From Struthidea cinerea (taxonomy: Eukaryota > Chordata > Aves > Passeriformes > Corcoracidae), in assembly GCA_013397865.1 (NCBI GenBank), contig VZTI01002341.1, positions 1,527 through 65,526 of the forward strand: DNA of 64,000 bases, read 5' to 3'. A program made the translations under genes and the position numbers. The notes beneath the pieces are model-generated. The model did not search any database and was not told where the DNA came from. It saw only the letters and a program-made list of their open reading frames with translations. Of this stretch, positions 26,601 to 38,128 are shown piece by piece. The stretch's first letter is position 1. Each line of letters opens with the position of its first letter.

Positions 26601-27930
26601 AGTACTCTTCCCCCATAAGAAATTTGTTTTTTGGAGGCAACCTGCCTCAACCTGTTAAAGAGAAAATTACTGCAATGCTGTAATTTACACACAGACATTC
26701 TGAATGGACAGTGAAGCATTCAGAAAATCATGAGAAATTATTAAGTCATGCTTTAGTTGTTTGCCTTTAGATGAGTTCTCATGTTTTTGAAATTTGGGAA
26801 CTGAGAATCTTCTCACATTTTTGATACTAATTCCAGTAAAACTACACATAACAGCATTGTAGGCGTTCTCCTTCATCTCACAATCCTAAACTTACATCAT
26901 CAGACCTTTTAACCAGCTTGGAAGGTCCTGTACACAGTTAAACCCATGTAAACAGAGTTAATATAAGGCCTAAATTAAATTACAGTAGATGTCAGAATAT
27001 GTTAAGATGACAAAATTAGTCTATTTTCCAGCCCTACATAGCAATGGAGCCCTCTAAGGGTTACAAAGCAAACTGATCACTTTCTAGCCAAGATATAATA
27101 TGGCCAGTTATGTATTTAATTGAAACAATTACGTATATTCTCCACTTGATCTTTTTTTTTTGATGACTTAATACAGCTACAGTACCTCACGTTACCAGGT
27201 TAAATTTAAATAAGATGACCACTCTAAAAGGGTACCTTCTACAGTAATGATCAAAGATCATGATATTGAATGACAATGATTGTTGCAAATTGGAATTGAA
27301 TTAATATGCCTCTACCTAGTGAGCATACATACAAGTAAGCCAGAAGGCTTTGGTGTTGTTTAACTGAGTATGATATCCTGATATTTTAACCTATCATTTG
27401 CTAGGCAAAATAAATAGTAGTAAGAATAATAATAGAATATTAAATTGAATGCAATTAGCATACTTTCAGCATTTTCATTCAATATTTTGTGTGAAGATTC
27501 AGCTAGACTTTTAAAAGAAGGATGCTTTTATTTGAGAGGACAAGGTCTGAATTTTTCAATTGAAAGAATTTTTGGTGAAATTTTGTTTCTGAGCTATAGC
27601 AGGCTGGAATTTGTCAATATTGATATATATTAACATACACAAGAATTAAAGAAGCAGTCAGTCAAAAAATGGGATAATAATAGTATCCTTTTTTTCCCCT
27701 GTAATTTTATCTTACTCAGCATTTATATTTCTTGATCATGATAGAAACATGACAAGTTGTCTTTAAGTGCATTAATTTTACGGAATTTCATTTTATATAT
27801 ACATTGATATGATTTGAAATTCATACTATAAAAAACAATCTGAAAGACTCCAGTGTATTTCGCTCCACTTAAGACTGTGTGTCTTTCTGGATGATTTCTA
27901 TTAATGTTGAAGTCTTGAAAGTCATAAATT
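23641..27930. other. Intergenic DNA, no gene seen
   Basis: AT-rich sequence. Frames of 113 and 154 codons at 25829 and 26219 are hydrophobic and unlike known proteins, and no splice structure supports them. Confidence 0.65.
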
Positions 27931-28315
27931 GAAAACAGGCTGAGAGACTTGTGGTTGTTCAGCCTGGAGAAGAGAAGATTCTGGGGAGACTTAGAGCACC
28001 TTCCAGTACCTAAAGGGGACCTTCAAGAGATCTGGAGAGAGACTTTTGACAAGGGCCTGTAGTGATAGGACAAGGCAGAATGACTTCAAACTGAAAGAGA
28101 GTAGGTTTACATTAGACATTAGGAAGAAATCCTCCACTTTGAGGACGGTAGGACACTGGAAGAGGTTTTCCAGAGAAGCTGTGGAAGTTTCCAAGGCCAG
28201 GTTGGATGGTGCTCTGAGTAACCTGTTCCAGTGGGTGGCATCCTTGCCCATGGCAGTGGGGTTGGAATTACGTGATCTTCAAAGACTCTTCCAATCCAAA
28301 CATTCTATAATTCTA
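27931..28315 (+). mobile_element. CR1 LINE fragment (3' region)
   Basis: Classic CR1 3' untranslated sequence: gttgttcagcctggagaaga, agtgataggacaagg, ttaggaagaaatcctcc, caaggccaggttggatgg and the ending cattctataattcta. The 127-codon frame at 28046 is just repeat sequence. Confidence 0.92.
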
Positions 28316-28385
28316 CAAAATTCCAGTGGACTTGATAATCCTTGTGGGTCTCTTCCAACTCAGAATGATCTGTCATTCTGTGAGT
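28316..28385 (+). mobile_element. Second CR1 3' tail next to the first
   Basis: The phrases cttgataatccttgtgggt and tcttccaactcagaatgat, then gtcattctgtga, repeat the type of ending seen just before it. It is either a second CR1 end in the same orientation or a duplicated tail. Confidence 0.65.
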
Positions 28386-31317
28386 TTCTTCAGAGCTTGG
28401 AGAAGAACTTAATTTTTCTTTTGACATAATTGTATAAATTAGTATCTTCAGTATATTTCATCCAAATTAAAACTTGCCAAACTTTTTATAAACTTTATGC
28501 AATTTAATGGTTAATGGAACCACAGCTCACATATAAACTATGTTTTCTGTACATTTTCAAGTTGTTTTTTGTAAGTATCAAAATTACTGACAACTCAGTT
28601 TCTGAAGGATCTCTAACAATATTTTGGAATATTTTTACTTCACAGAGAATTACATGGAAATCATATACCATTATAATTGTCATTGGTTGCTCACATAAAA
28701 ATCCAGTCAGCTAATTTTGCATTTTACATTTGTTCTTCCTACAACATGGAGGAAGCAGAAAACTTGTATAATACACTATTTACTAATCTATTTGAATTTT
28801 TGATGGTAAAAATCAATAAAGCAATTTCCTAGAAAGAAATCAGTCTCATAAGCCTTTTTTTATAAATTAGCTCTTTTTAATCAGATGGATGTTGTGTCCC
28901 GCTTTTTGGTAATTACTGTAGAATTAATTGTCTAATTTAGGACTCAGGGACATTGAAACAACTAAAAAGATAAAATTGAACTGTTTTGTTTGTGTTGATT
29001 CTGGGACTTAAAAAACCAGCCTGTGATTACTTATACAACCTCTCACTATCAATTAACGTACAAATCCAACACCTTTAAGTAAAGCCATTAAATCTGTTTC
29101 TATGCCCATTTTTCAACACTGCTGTGGATCGAGTCTATTGAAACAACCAAAAGCTTACAGTTCCCTGGATTCTGATAGAACTAATACTTTGTAATAAAGA
29201 GCCAAAAGCTTCCATGTTATTTGTTTAGTACATCAGCTTCCTGATTTTTGTGCTGATTTTGCTTGAGGATAGACCTTACAAATCACATTCTCTCCAGGAT
29301 GGCTATAGGAAGCTGATTACTCTCACTAATCCCTAAGTCAAGGTGACGAGTATTTTATCAGAGACATTACTCTTACAGTTACAGACCTAAATGGTTTGTG
29401 TCTTGTAGATCCTACCATATTAAAACACTTCCAAGCTTAGGGTTCCTTAAGATCAAGGTGTATTGGTTCTGATTATATGAAAAACTTCACATCTTCCTCT
29501 GTTGATTGAAACTACTCAGGTATGTTTACTACACAGTTCTAATACTGACAGATGAGTGTGATTTCAGTGAACGGTCCTACCCTAGATGCCTCTTTGTCCA
29601 GCTGAATCTCATTCTGCCTCCCCCTGGGTCACTAGGCAAACTCTTCCTGATGGAACAGAAGGGAAGAAAGGTACACAAGATTGTATTCCTTTGATTCAGG
29701 GCTGGATTAACAAGTCTATTGCAAATGACACTTGGAACTTGTCCATTTTAAGGCAAGTGCCTTGTTTCAATCAGTTCTGCTGAATGCCTCGTTAATTATT
29801 ACAACGTTTTTCAGATGAAAGAGGCAACATATTTGATCCTGTCCTGTTAGTTTCAACTGGTTCTAACTTTAGACGGTGCCAAAGAAAACAGGACCGTGAT
29901 TTCAGTGGGACCACTTAAAATCAGTGCTTGTAGCAGTGTAACATATTACCAGTTACAGCTCCTTTCCTGGCGTCATTGCGCCTCTGAAACTATATGAGAA
30001 AGATTCCTACAGTTCATATTTAAATGAAAAAATAAACACAAATATAGAAAATATAGAGGCCTTCCTTTTGAGTTCTCTGAGATATTTTCTACTCAGCACA
30101 ACATTGTTCTGGTATTAGAGCAAAACGGTGGTGTAAGTATGGCCACAATTGGGAGGAACTAGTTTGAAGAAGATAGATTATAAAACAGAGGTCCACAAAA
30201 ACCATCAGTTTTGATTTATGAGACTGGCATTTCTCAAGCATGTTGCATTATAATTCCCTAATCTTTTTAGAGTTTTTATGTGAATGTGAAGGCGTGTAAC
30301 TCATGGGAAGTGGGACAAAGTCTGTAAGTCTATATTCTTCAAAGAGGTGATGTGTGGAAAATAGAACTCAGATGAATTCCAAAGGTAAATAAAACCAGGC
30401 TCAAAACCTGGTACACAAAGGAGAACATCAAGTGGAGAACATTGCATATAGACCATCTCAAATGAAGTCATAAAGCCTCTGAACACTCCAAAGCACTGTT
30501 AGCCAGGTGGTGGAGAAAGTCTGAAGTGACTTCTGAGAACCTCAGTCATGACTTTAAGTGACTGCCAGCTGTGACGTAACAAGGACAGATGTGCTAATAC
30601 TGCATTATGCAATGGTAAATCACAAAGAAACAGAGGACATGCACAAGCTCCATCGGTTCGTGAACTAGACTGCTTCAGTAAGCTTTCCTGCATATTGCTC
30701 ACACAAGGATGTAATTATTTTTCATTGTTGTATTACTTTTTAATTGGTTGAAGGCAGGATCCTCCCCATGAAATGTACGTATGAGCAAACAGGGTATTTA
30801 TTCCCTTGCTACATTAAGAAATTTGAAAACACATACATACTTCCTGACTCTGGAAGTATGTATGTACCTCATCACTGCTACTTTTTAATGTAAAAAGCAG
30901 GAGTGTCAATAAACACCTGAAAGTGGCTCAAGATGTATCTTGGAGCTCAGGTAACAGTTTATGCTTTCAGAGGCTACAGTCCAAGGCTTCCTGGTCATTA
31001 CAAAATGCTGCAGAATTTATGAAACTATGGTGCAAAGCTCTACAGAACCGTCTCAAAAGGAAAGCTTTGAGTCAGCTTTTGCATGTGAGATAGTGACATC
31101 CAGTGGTGAGTTTGGTTACCTGCACTGATCTCTTCCCCGATGGACAGAATAACATCAATACTTGTATTTAGTTGAAACACATTAAAATATTTAAAACTTA
31201 TTTTAAAATATTAAAAAAAAATAGAGAAATAGACACAGTTTTTGTGTTCCCTAAGCAAAAAAACATACTTTGATACATTAATTATGAAAATGGTATGTAA
31301 AGCTGAAGTGAAAAATT
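28386..31317. other. Intergenic DNA, no gene seen
   Basis: No coding exon recognised. The only notable structure is the hairpin at 30831. Confidence 0.7.
30831..30865. other. Perfect 14-bp hairpin
   Basis: Arms acatacatacttcc and ggaagtatgtatgt are exact reverse complements around a seven-base loop (tgactct). There is no known element around it. The stem is too short for a typical microRNA precursor. Confidence 0.85.
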
Positions 31318-31433
31318 ACAGAATCACAGAATGGGTCACATTGGAAGGGACCACATTGAGTCACCTTGTCCAACCTCTTTGCTTGAGCAGGGTCATCCTA
31401 GAGCACATTCTACAGGATCGCATCCAGAAGGTT
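31318..31433 (-). mobile_element. CR1 LINE fragment (3' end)
   Basis: The plus strand reads acagaatcacagaatgggtc, then ggaagggaccacattgagtc, then gagcagggtcatcctagagc, the reverse complement of a CR1 3' end. It is truncated at about 116 bp. Confidence 0.88.
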
Positions 31434-32850
31434 TAATCAAGCTTACAACACAAGTAAGCAAAAATGTTTAGCTGTATTTGAAGAAATAGAACATTTCCTA
31501 CACTACAGCTGTATTCTTTTCTATCTTGTTCAGACAAAGAATCACTACTCCTCTTTTTCCTGAAAATCTCAGTTCCTATAAAAATTGAGTTCAAAATCTG
31601 AGTTTATGATTCTCGAAACCCACAAAGCAACTCTTTGTAAATTCTTCCTCCATTTAGGATTCACAGCCACAGCAGATCAACATCTAACTCAAATACAGCT
31701 TTTCTAGAGCGGATCCCTCCTTTCAAGATCCGGCTGTTGAAAAGCACTAAAACGATCCTTCAAAGTTCTGTTTAGAATACACTCAAGGATGTAGAAGACC
31801 TCAATTCACTGTCCTTCTGTGCCTTTCAGAGATAGGTGGTTTTTTTATTGGAGATGGAGAGCAGTGTACCTACTAAGCTAGGAAATACTGCTGAGGAAGA
31901 GGCATCTAAAAACCCTTATTGCATCTGCTCCATTTTGTCTAGAATCATGAGATTCATTGGACCAAAAAGAGGTGAAAATACATCCCACATTAAGAATATG
32001 ATATTTCAGTGGATATGGAAAAAGAGAGCATTCTAGGTTCTCATTTTTGGAAACTCATCTCACCTCAGTTACTGCTTTTTCATAGGAAACAAGGCCAACA
32101 TCAAACTCCAGCAAATTCGCCAATTAATTTCTGATAATCTCTCTTTTCACAGATTATCATTATTTCACAGTGCAACAAAACTACCTTCTACTATGACAAA
32201 GTTGCCAAGTTAATACTACTTTCTCCCTTGTAATGTTTTCCATGAAGCTGACACTTTGTGCTGTCAGGGGAAGACACATTAAGGCAGGCTGAAGATTTGA
32301 GTCACTGCCTGCAAGATACACAGACCAGTAACAAATCACCTCTGTCTCATCTCACTCTCCAAAGGACTCAGCTGAGCAGCTACCCTACCAGCTTTTCTGT
32401 ATACATGTTCGAAAATGAAATAAACCGGCTCTTTCACAAGCAACCTAAATTCATGTTTCCCAATTAAAAGCAAAGGTATTACACCAGTCTTAAATATTTT
32501 GCTCTCCTTCACTTATACATACAAATTCTAAGCAGGCAAAACTGCCTCTAAATGAATGATCTAATTATTTTGGTTTGTCAGCAAGTAGGCCCATACTTAA
32601 TGTTATTGCATTATTGCTTCATAAATCCAGACTCATCATGAAAAAGTCACGCTTCACTTACTGAGGGTTTCTCTTATGGTTTATGGTACCTATTTAAAAA
32701 AAAAAAACAAACCAAAGCAAACCAACAGGCAACTTCTCTCTTAAACTTAGTGCTTCTTAGGCAAGTTTAGCTAGAGGAGAACACAGATAAATTTGAGTCT
32801 TTCTGAAATGTAGAAAATGGGAATATTTTTCTGACAAACATACATGCCCA
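31434..32850. other. Intergenic DNA, no gene seen
   Basis: No recognisable gene or repeat between two CR1 fragments. Confidence 0.7.
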
Positions 32851-33632
32851 TGGAAGACAAGGTCATCTAAGCCAAAAAGGTTTCACTAAGGGCCAATCCG
32901 TCTGACTCAGCCGGTGGCCTTCTATGAGGGAGCGACGGAGCGACTGCACAGGGGAAGACCAACAGATGTCATCTACAGAGAGTTCTGCAAGGTCTGTGAC
33001 ACAGTCTCACCCATCCTCATCACTGAACTGGAGAGACGCGGATTTGAAGTGTGGACTATTCCGTGGATAAGAAACTGGCTGGATGGACACAGACAGAAGA
33101 TTATAGTCAATTGCTTAAGTCCAAGTGGAGGCCAGTGACAAATGGTGTCCCTCAGGGCCCTTGTGTTGGCATTGGTGCCCTTTAATGTCTTTATTGATGA
33201 CACAGTGAGATCCAGCGCACCCTCAGCAAGTTTCCAAATGGAACAAAGCTGAGTGGTGCAGATGACACAAAAGAAGGAAGGGGTGTCATCCAGAGATGTT
33301 CAGCCTGGAAAAAGCTCCAGGCAGACCTTGCTGCAACTTTTCAGTACTGAAAGCGCGCTTAAAAAAAGAGGGAGAGCAGCTTTCTATAAGGACATATAGT
33401 GATAGGATGAAGGGGATCAACTAAAAGAGGGCAGGTTTAGATTAGTTGTTAGGAGGAAAGTCTTCACTCAGAAAATGGTGAGCCCTGGTTGTCCAGAGAA
33501 TCTGTGGATGCCACTCCCTAGCAGTGTTCAAGGCCAGGTAGGATTGGGCCTCGAGCCACCCAGTCTGGTGCGTGGAATCCCTGACCATGGCTGGGCGGTG
33601 AGAACAAAATGATCAAGGTCCCTTTCGACCCA
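32851..33632 (+). mobile_element. CR1 LINE fragment with reverse transcriptase remnant
   Basis: About 780 bp covering the end of the CR1 reverse transcriptase region and the 3' UTR. Decayed coding text is visible: a gtggtgtccctcaggg stretch at 33139-33154 encodes the conserved GVPQG, and NWLDG lies just before it. The expected FADD catalytic codons should follow the ctcagcaag stretch near 33220, but the sequence there reads tttccaaatgga, so the catalytic motif is lost. Frames are interrupted and a middle piece seems deleted near 33297. The end is ordinary CR1 UTR. It is a dead copy. Confidence 0.88.
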
Positions 33633-35361
33633 CGTGTTTTTGGGATATATGGAAACCACATTTTTGTGTTTGTGAAAGTTCATCTCATGTAACTGTTAGA
33701 TTTACTTATTGTAGTTCCAGGAGTCAGGGAAGGTTTTAAACTCACAATTTTGAGTTGCTCATCCTTTAAAAAATACTGATACAATTTTTGATTGGAGCTG
33801 CTTATACTTTTACACAGCAATACTTTTAGAAGACAAAAACAATGCCATCATGCTTTCTAAACCAAATGTTATCCATCTTTTTCCAACCTCACACACAAGA
33901 CAGACAAAATACCAAACTATTTGGAGAAAGTTTGCCTTGGATGTACTAAATAAGGCACATTGTTTTCCATTGCAAGAGGCTTGTTGCTTAGCTGCTCTGA
34001 ACCTCCTCACTTACTGTGAATCAATTTCATAACACTTCACACTGTGAAGCCGAAGGTTACTTGATAACAGGTGGTATCTCCATATGAAGTATTACAGCTT
34101 CAAGTGTGTGACACTAAAACAACTGCGCACTGATATTGCTGCAGAACAGTTTATCAATGGGAAAGTCAGGAGCACAACATTTGAGTCGTCATGCTTAGGG
34201 CCATGTGTGAAAATTGCACCTCTCACCATCAAACTGTATGAGCAAGGCTGAACTTTTATAAACTAGCCTGGAAGGACAACATCCTATGTATATGAAAATC
34301 AAAAAGGTCTGTTCTTTGGTCCTGGTGACAGCTGCCACAGCCCACCTGGCAGTCATTTGGACAGATTCTCTTCACTCCTTCGCAAAAGGCACACGTTATC
34401 TACCAGACCACTTGAGATTTCTCTGTACAGTTGACATCACCCAACACTGCACCAAGAGTCACAGCAGAATGGTCAGAATGGGACAACACACAAACCTGTG
34501 TGTATTTAGTTTGCTAATATAAAATAGTCTAGCTGTCAGTAGTTCTGGATGGAACAATGAGTAGGTAAAGGAATGCCAAAGAGGCACGGGAAAGGTAAAG
34601 AAATGGATCCAACACTAACACTTCACTGCCCTTACAGCAGGAGTTTCACTTTCTCCCTACTTAGGAGATTTTCAAATTGTGTATGATATGCATCTGCTCT
34701 CTCCCTCAAGTCCGCATCTTCACTCTTGTGAAAACTATTCAAGTGATTAAAATTAGTTTCACAAATACTTCCTTAACTTACAAATTCACTAGTGTTCTGC
34801 AATTTTGTACCCAAATGTTTTTCACATTAGTCTAAGATCAGTTTTGTAGATCATCTTTCCTAGGTCTTAAATGACACCTATTTTAGACAGAACTGTACAT
34901 CTCCACACAAAGATACAACTTTCACTAAATATGGACAATCTCCACTGTGCTCACATCCCTCCTCAAATTACTTTAATTTAATGAAAACAGGCTATTGAAG
35001 TGAAACTGAAGCCTTCTTCATTTTTACCTATTTTTAATTTTCAGTTATTTATTTAAAAAAGCATTAAAAAGTGAACAAAATTACACAGAACATCACTAAA
35101 TTTCTTCTCTTCCTTTCTGTTCTACAAAGAAGCATAAAACTATTATATTTTCATCCAGTTTTATAAAAATGTAATTATCTAGAAGCCTTAAAAACATGAA
35201 GTGTAAATTAAAAGAAATGCAGAGATAATTTTGAATTATTTACACAAATTAAACTGGGAAATTTGCCAAACTGGGAATTTTTATGAGAAAAAAAGAAGGA
35301 AAAAAGTCTGATTTAAAATGAATACAAATTAACTCAATTTAAGATACAGTGAGTGGATAGT
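33633..35361. other. Intergenic DNA downstream of TMEM18
   Basis: AT-rich sequence beyond the first candidate polyadenylation signal of TMEM18. If the signal at 35053-35048 or a more distal site is used, part of this is 3' UTR. Confidence 0.6.
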
Positions 35362-35367
35362 TTTATT
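35362..35367 (-). terminator. Candidate TMEM18 polyadenylation signal
   Basis: AATAAA read on the minus strand, about 500 nt after the TMEM18 stop. It is the first such hexamer downstream of the stop codon. A second lies at 35053-35048. Which one is used cannot be decided from sequence alone. Confidence 0.45.
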
Positions 35368-35869
35368 TATAAAATGCCACTGGCACACAGTACACATAGG
35401 AAGTATGAAACTTGATTTATAAAGAAGTGAAATGCTTCACAGAAGCATGGATTCCTGAGTTATTCTGAATAAAATCTCTAATTTACTGTAATTCACAACA
35501 CAGCTCCAATTGGCTTAAGCAGCAGAAAAATTGATACTTGATAAGCACAGAGGGAAGACATGGCTAAAAAATACAAAGGCAAATGGAAATTGGAAGATTG
35601 TGTCTCATCAATACTAGCCTTGGTCATGGTGGAAAACTACCTTACACTGAAGGGCACAAAGACTTGTTAAGACTGACTTTCATAATTTCACAGCCAATTC
35701 AAATGTACTGTAGATACCTGCTTTCATCTCAATATCCACAGCCACAATTACAAAGTTCTCTTGACATCGGGCACAAAAATACTTCTGTTTCTGCATACCC
35801 ATAGAGAAGAACTGATTACCCGGACAGGCGTTATTACAACTGAAGAAAGAAAAATAGTGTTTGGCGCTT

Positions 35870-35959
35870 TCACTTCTTTTTCTCTTTCTCTGCTTTCCTT
35901 CTCTGCTGTACCATCTTTAGTTCAGTCATTACATTCAAAGTTCTGTAAACCCAGGTGAC
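35870..35959 (-). CDS. TMEM18: TMEM18 coding exon 5 and stop
   Basis: Encodes residues 107-135: VTWVYRTLNVMTELK, then a charged, lysine-rich tail and TGA at 35872-35870. The acceptor reads CTTTTCAG. The tail matches the basic C-terminus that in mammals is proposed to bind DNA and direct nuclear localisation. Confidence 0.94.
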   Translation of the reverse strand, partial: VTWVYRTLNVMTELKMVQQRRKAEKEKKK

Positions 35960-38071
35960 CTGAAAAGTAAGTAAATTATTAAATTCCACTAATCCATATA
36001 CCTTTACTTATCCATTCAATGAAAGCACCTACATGAATGAACACATACATACCACAATTATAATAGTATTCACCAGCAGTGGCGCTGAAAATACAAGTGA
36101 AATAAACATTCCTCTTGAATCAAAGTATTGGTATTTAGAAAAGAGCCTGAAAGAAATACAATGAAAATGAAAGATGAAGCTTTATTTAGTGTAGTTCACA
36201 CATTCAACTTTCCCAGCAACTATTCTACATGGACATTGTACACATCATCCCACATCTTCGGATCACCAAGCATAGGCCAGCATTCTACTGCATTAAGTCA
36301 GAAAATAGAGGCAGTCGACACTTCATCAGTTATGAATATTATTATCAGTCTTTCTCTTCTTTATTGTTTTACTGTGCAAAAACTTACCAACATGACTACA
36401 AGAGCACATCACAAGAGTGCATCACAAACCATGCTTATTCTGAAGCACCTGAAAAGACTTTTCTAGGTATTTTGCTTACTTATATTAGAAAAGATAACAA
36501 AAATAATAAATGAGGCAAAGCTCTAATTAGGTCATATATGCCTGAAATGAAACATAAAGACTACAATTAGATGCCAGCATAGAGTGGTGTTAAACACATA
36601 ACTTCCACTCATATCAGGTAAAGATTAATTCAATGTTCATCAAAATAAACCATCAGTTTGATTCTGGTATACAGGTTTAGTAAAACAGACAAATGTTAAT
36701 GCTTTTTATACACGTAAGTAAGTATATAAAGCAGCAGTGGGATTTTTGAGAAGTGGGTCTTAACTTCAGCTATTAAACATGAATACCAAAGAAAACCCAA
36801 CAAAAAGCCCAAAGTTCACATGCTTTTCCTCTTAACCACAGCACTCTGCTTTTCTCTCAGTTCTTTGACCAGTTAGTTAACAAGCATCTGTATAAACAGA
36901 TTTTAAGTAGTACAATAAATTATGCTACTAATAATTATTATTTCTTATAAGCTATGTTGTATAATTTTATTCAAAAATGAAAGTGAAAGCATTTACCTCC
37001 AATTCATGGCTGCTAATTCATTGATATATTCAGCGCAGTACACTAACCCTGCTACACAACAAAAGAAATATTAGATTCGATATTGCTTTAAAAGTAAACT
37101 GCTTGTAATACATCATCTAATCCAAATCCATGTGATCTTAAATCAAAGCTAGTATGTGTTCTGCCAGTCAGCCATGACTGCTTTGGCTAGGCAAGGTCAC
37201 TGTGGATTCTCAGGCTGATAAACCCTGAGACAACACAAGTTGTTACTGCAATGTACAAGCCAGTCTTGCTCTTTCTCATGCCATTATCACAGCTGCCAGC
37301 GGGGCATATGATGAACTTGCTTCAGAAACTAAAGCTGACCATATTCAGCATTAGAACAAGGCAGAGTAGAAAGCAACTGCTGGTTCTCAAACGATTTCTT
37401 TCCTGCTTCTCCAGGACAGCAACACTTCATTGGGAAGCTGTGACACACACGGCAATGATGACCCAAGAAACCTTACTCATCTCAGATCCTCACTAAGGCC
37501 AGGGTTTTAAGTCACTACTTCACACATCTTCTTGCAAATAAAATAAATACATATTTATAGGTCATAGCAGGTTCTATGGCAGATTATCGCCGACAGACAC
37601 ATGCACTGCTAGCAGAGACATACAAACTTGCAGGCACTGCTCCGGTGCCCGGCACCACACGATGTGCCCGTGCACTCACCCATGCAGAGAAAGTGCCCGA
37701 CCTGCACCCGGCGGTGCTGCAGGGACGCGCACGTCAGAAGGAAGCAGAGCAAGTGGAAGGCCGCCAGCCCCAGCAGCCAGGGCTCGGACCAGTCCGTGCT
37801 CTGCGGGCAGAGGGAAAGCGGGTCAGGCAGCAGCGGGGAAGGGGCGTCGCCGGGCGGCCACGGCGACCGGCGCTCCTCCCGCACCGAACGCGGCCGGTCT
37901 CGCTCACAGACCGCGCCCCGCAGCCCTCCGCACCAGGCTCAGCAAGGAGCGCACCCCCAGCAAGGGCCTCCCCCCTCCCCGCCGGACAGCCCCGCTCCCT
38001 CGGGCGGCCCCGCTCCCCCTCACCGCCAGCACGGCCGACAGCCCCGGCGGGCCGCGCACCGGCGGCTCCAT
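35870..38071 (-). CDS. TMEM18: TMEM18, transmembrane protein 18 (complete, 5 coding exons)
   Basis: Coding exons in transcript order are 38071-38024, 37800-37680, 37051-36997, 36146-36053 and 35959-35870. Together they make 408 nt, or 135 residues plus TGA; the human protein has about 140. All introns are GT-AG and the reading frame is kept throughout. Recognisable stretches are TDWSEPWLLGLAAFH (residues 18-32), GHFLCM (51-56), YCAEYINE (61-68), AAMNW (70-74), LFSKYQYFDSRGMFIS (76-91), SAPLLVN (95-101) and TLNVMTELK (113-121). Hydrophobic segments lie near residues 24-43, 50-72 and 88-111. The tail (126-135) is basic, RRKAEKEKKK, and resembles a nuclear-localisation signal. In mammals TMEM18 is a nuclear-membrane protein linked to neural cell migration, and the human locus is associated with body mass index. 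The start was chosen for its Kozak context (gccgccATGG) and CpG-island position. The N-terminal 16 residues are the least conserved part. Confidence 0.97.
36053..36146 (-). CDS. TMEM18: TMEM18 coding exon 4
   Basis: Completes codon 75 (Arg) and encodes residues 76-106: LFSKYQYFDSRGMFIS followed by the third hydrophobic segment through SAPLLVN. The acceptor is TTTCAG and the donor GTATGT. The intron before it is 850 bp; the one after it is only 93 bp. Confidence 0.96.
36997..37051 (-). CDS. TMEM18: TMEM18 coding exon 3
   Basis: Encodes codon 57 (split) through residue 74 plus two bases of codon 75, with YCAEYINE and AAMNW. Two AG acceptors lie three bases apart (GTAG then CAG). The upstream one is chosen because it gives the same length as the mammalian protein. 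The downstream one would also keep the frame, removing one residue. The donor is GTAAAT. Confidence 0.93.
37680..37800 (-). CDS. TMEM18: TMEM18 coding exon 2
   Basis: Encodes residues 17-56 plus the first base of codon 57: STDWSEPWLLGLAAFH through GHFLCM. It covers the first membrane segment and the start of the second. The acceptor reads CCCGCAG and the donor is GTGAGT. It is the most readily recognised exon of the gene. Confidence 0.96.
38024..38071 (-). CDS. TMEM18: TMEM18 coding exon 1
   Basis: Encodes residues 1-16 (MEPPVRG...VLA) and ends in phase 0 before the donor GTGAGG. The ATG is at 38071-38069, in the middle of the CpG island. The VLA end matches the position of the AVL motif just before the TDW motif in the human protein. 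The 223-bp intron that follows is GC-rich. Confidence 0.9.
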
Positions 38072-38089
38072 GGCGGCGGCGGCGGCGGC

Positions 38090-38099
38090 TCTCGCGAGA
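38090..38099. promoter_or_regulatory. TCTCGCGAGA core-promoter palindrome
   Basis: A perfect ten-base palindrome lying 19 bases upstream of the TMEM18 ATG. In vertebrates this element is known in TATA-less CpG-island promoters, often bidirectional ones of housekeeping genes. It is reported to be bound by BANP in its unmethylated form, and Kaiso has also been linked to it. Presence and position are seen directly; binding here is inferred. Confidence 0.75.
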
Positions 38100-38105
38100 C
38101 TTGGG

Positions 38106-38128
38106 NNNNNNNNNNNNNNNNNNNNNNN
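38106..38128. other. Assembly gap (23 N) in the TMEM18 promoter
   Basis: A run of 23 unknown bases about 35 bases upstream of the TMEM18 start codon, flanked by very GC-rich sequence. The N count may not reflect the true missing length. Part of the 5' UTR or core promoter may be absent. Confidence 0.99.

Noticed and set aside
28046..28429. 127-codon frame
   Set aside because: It lies in the CR1 3' UTR repeat.
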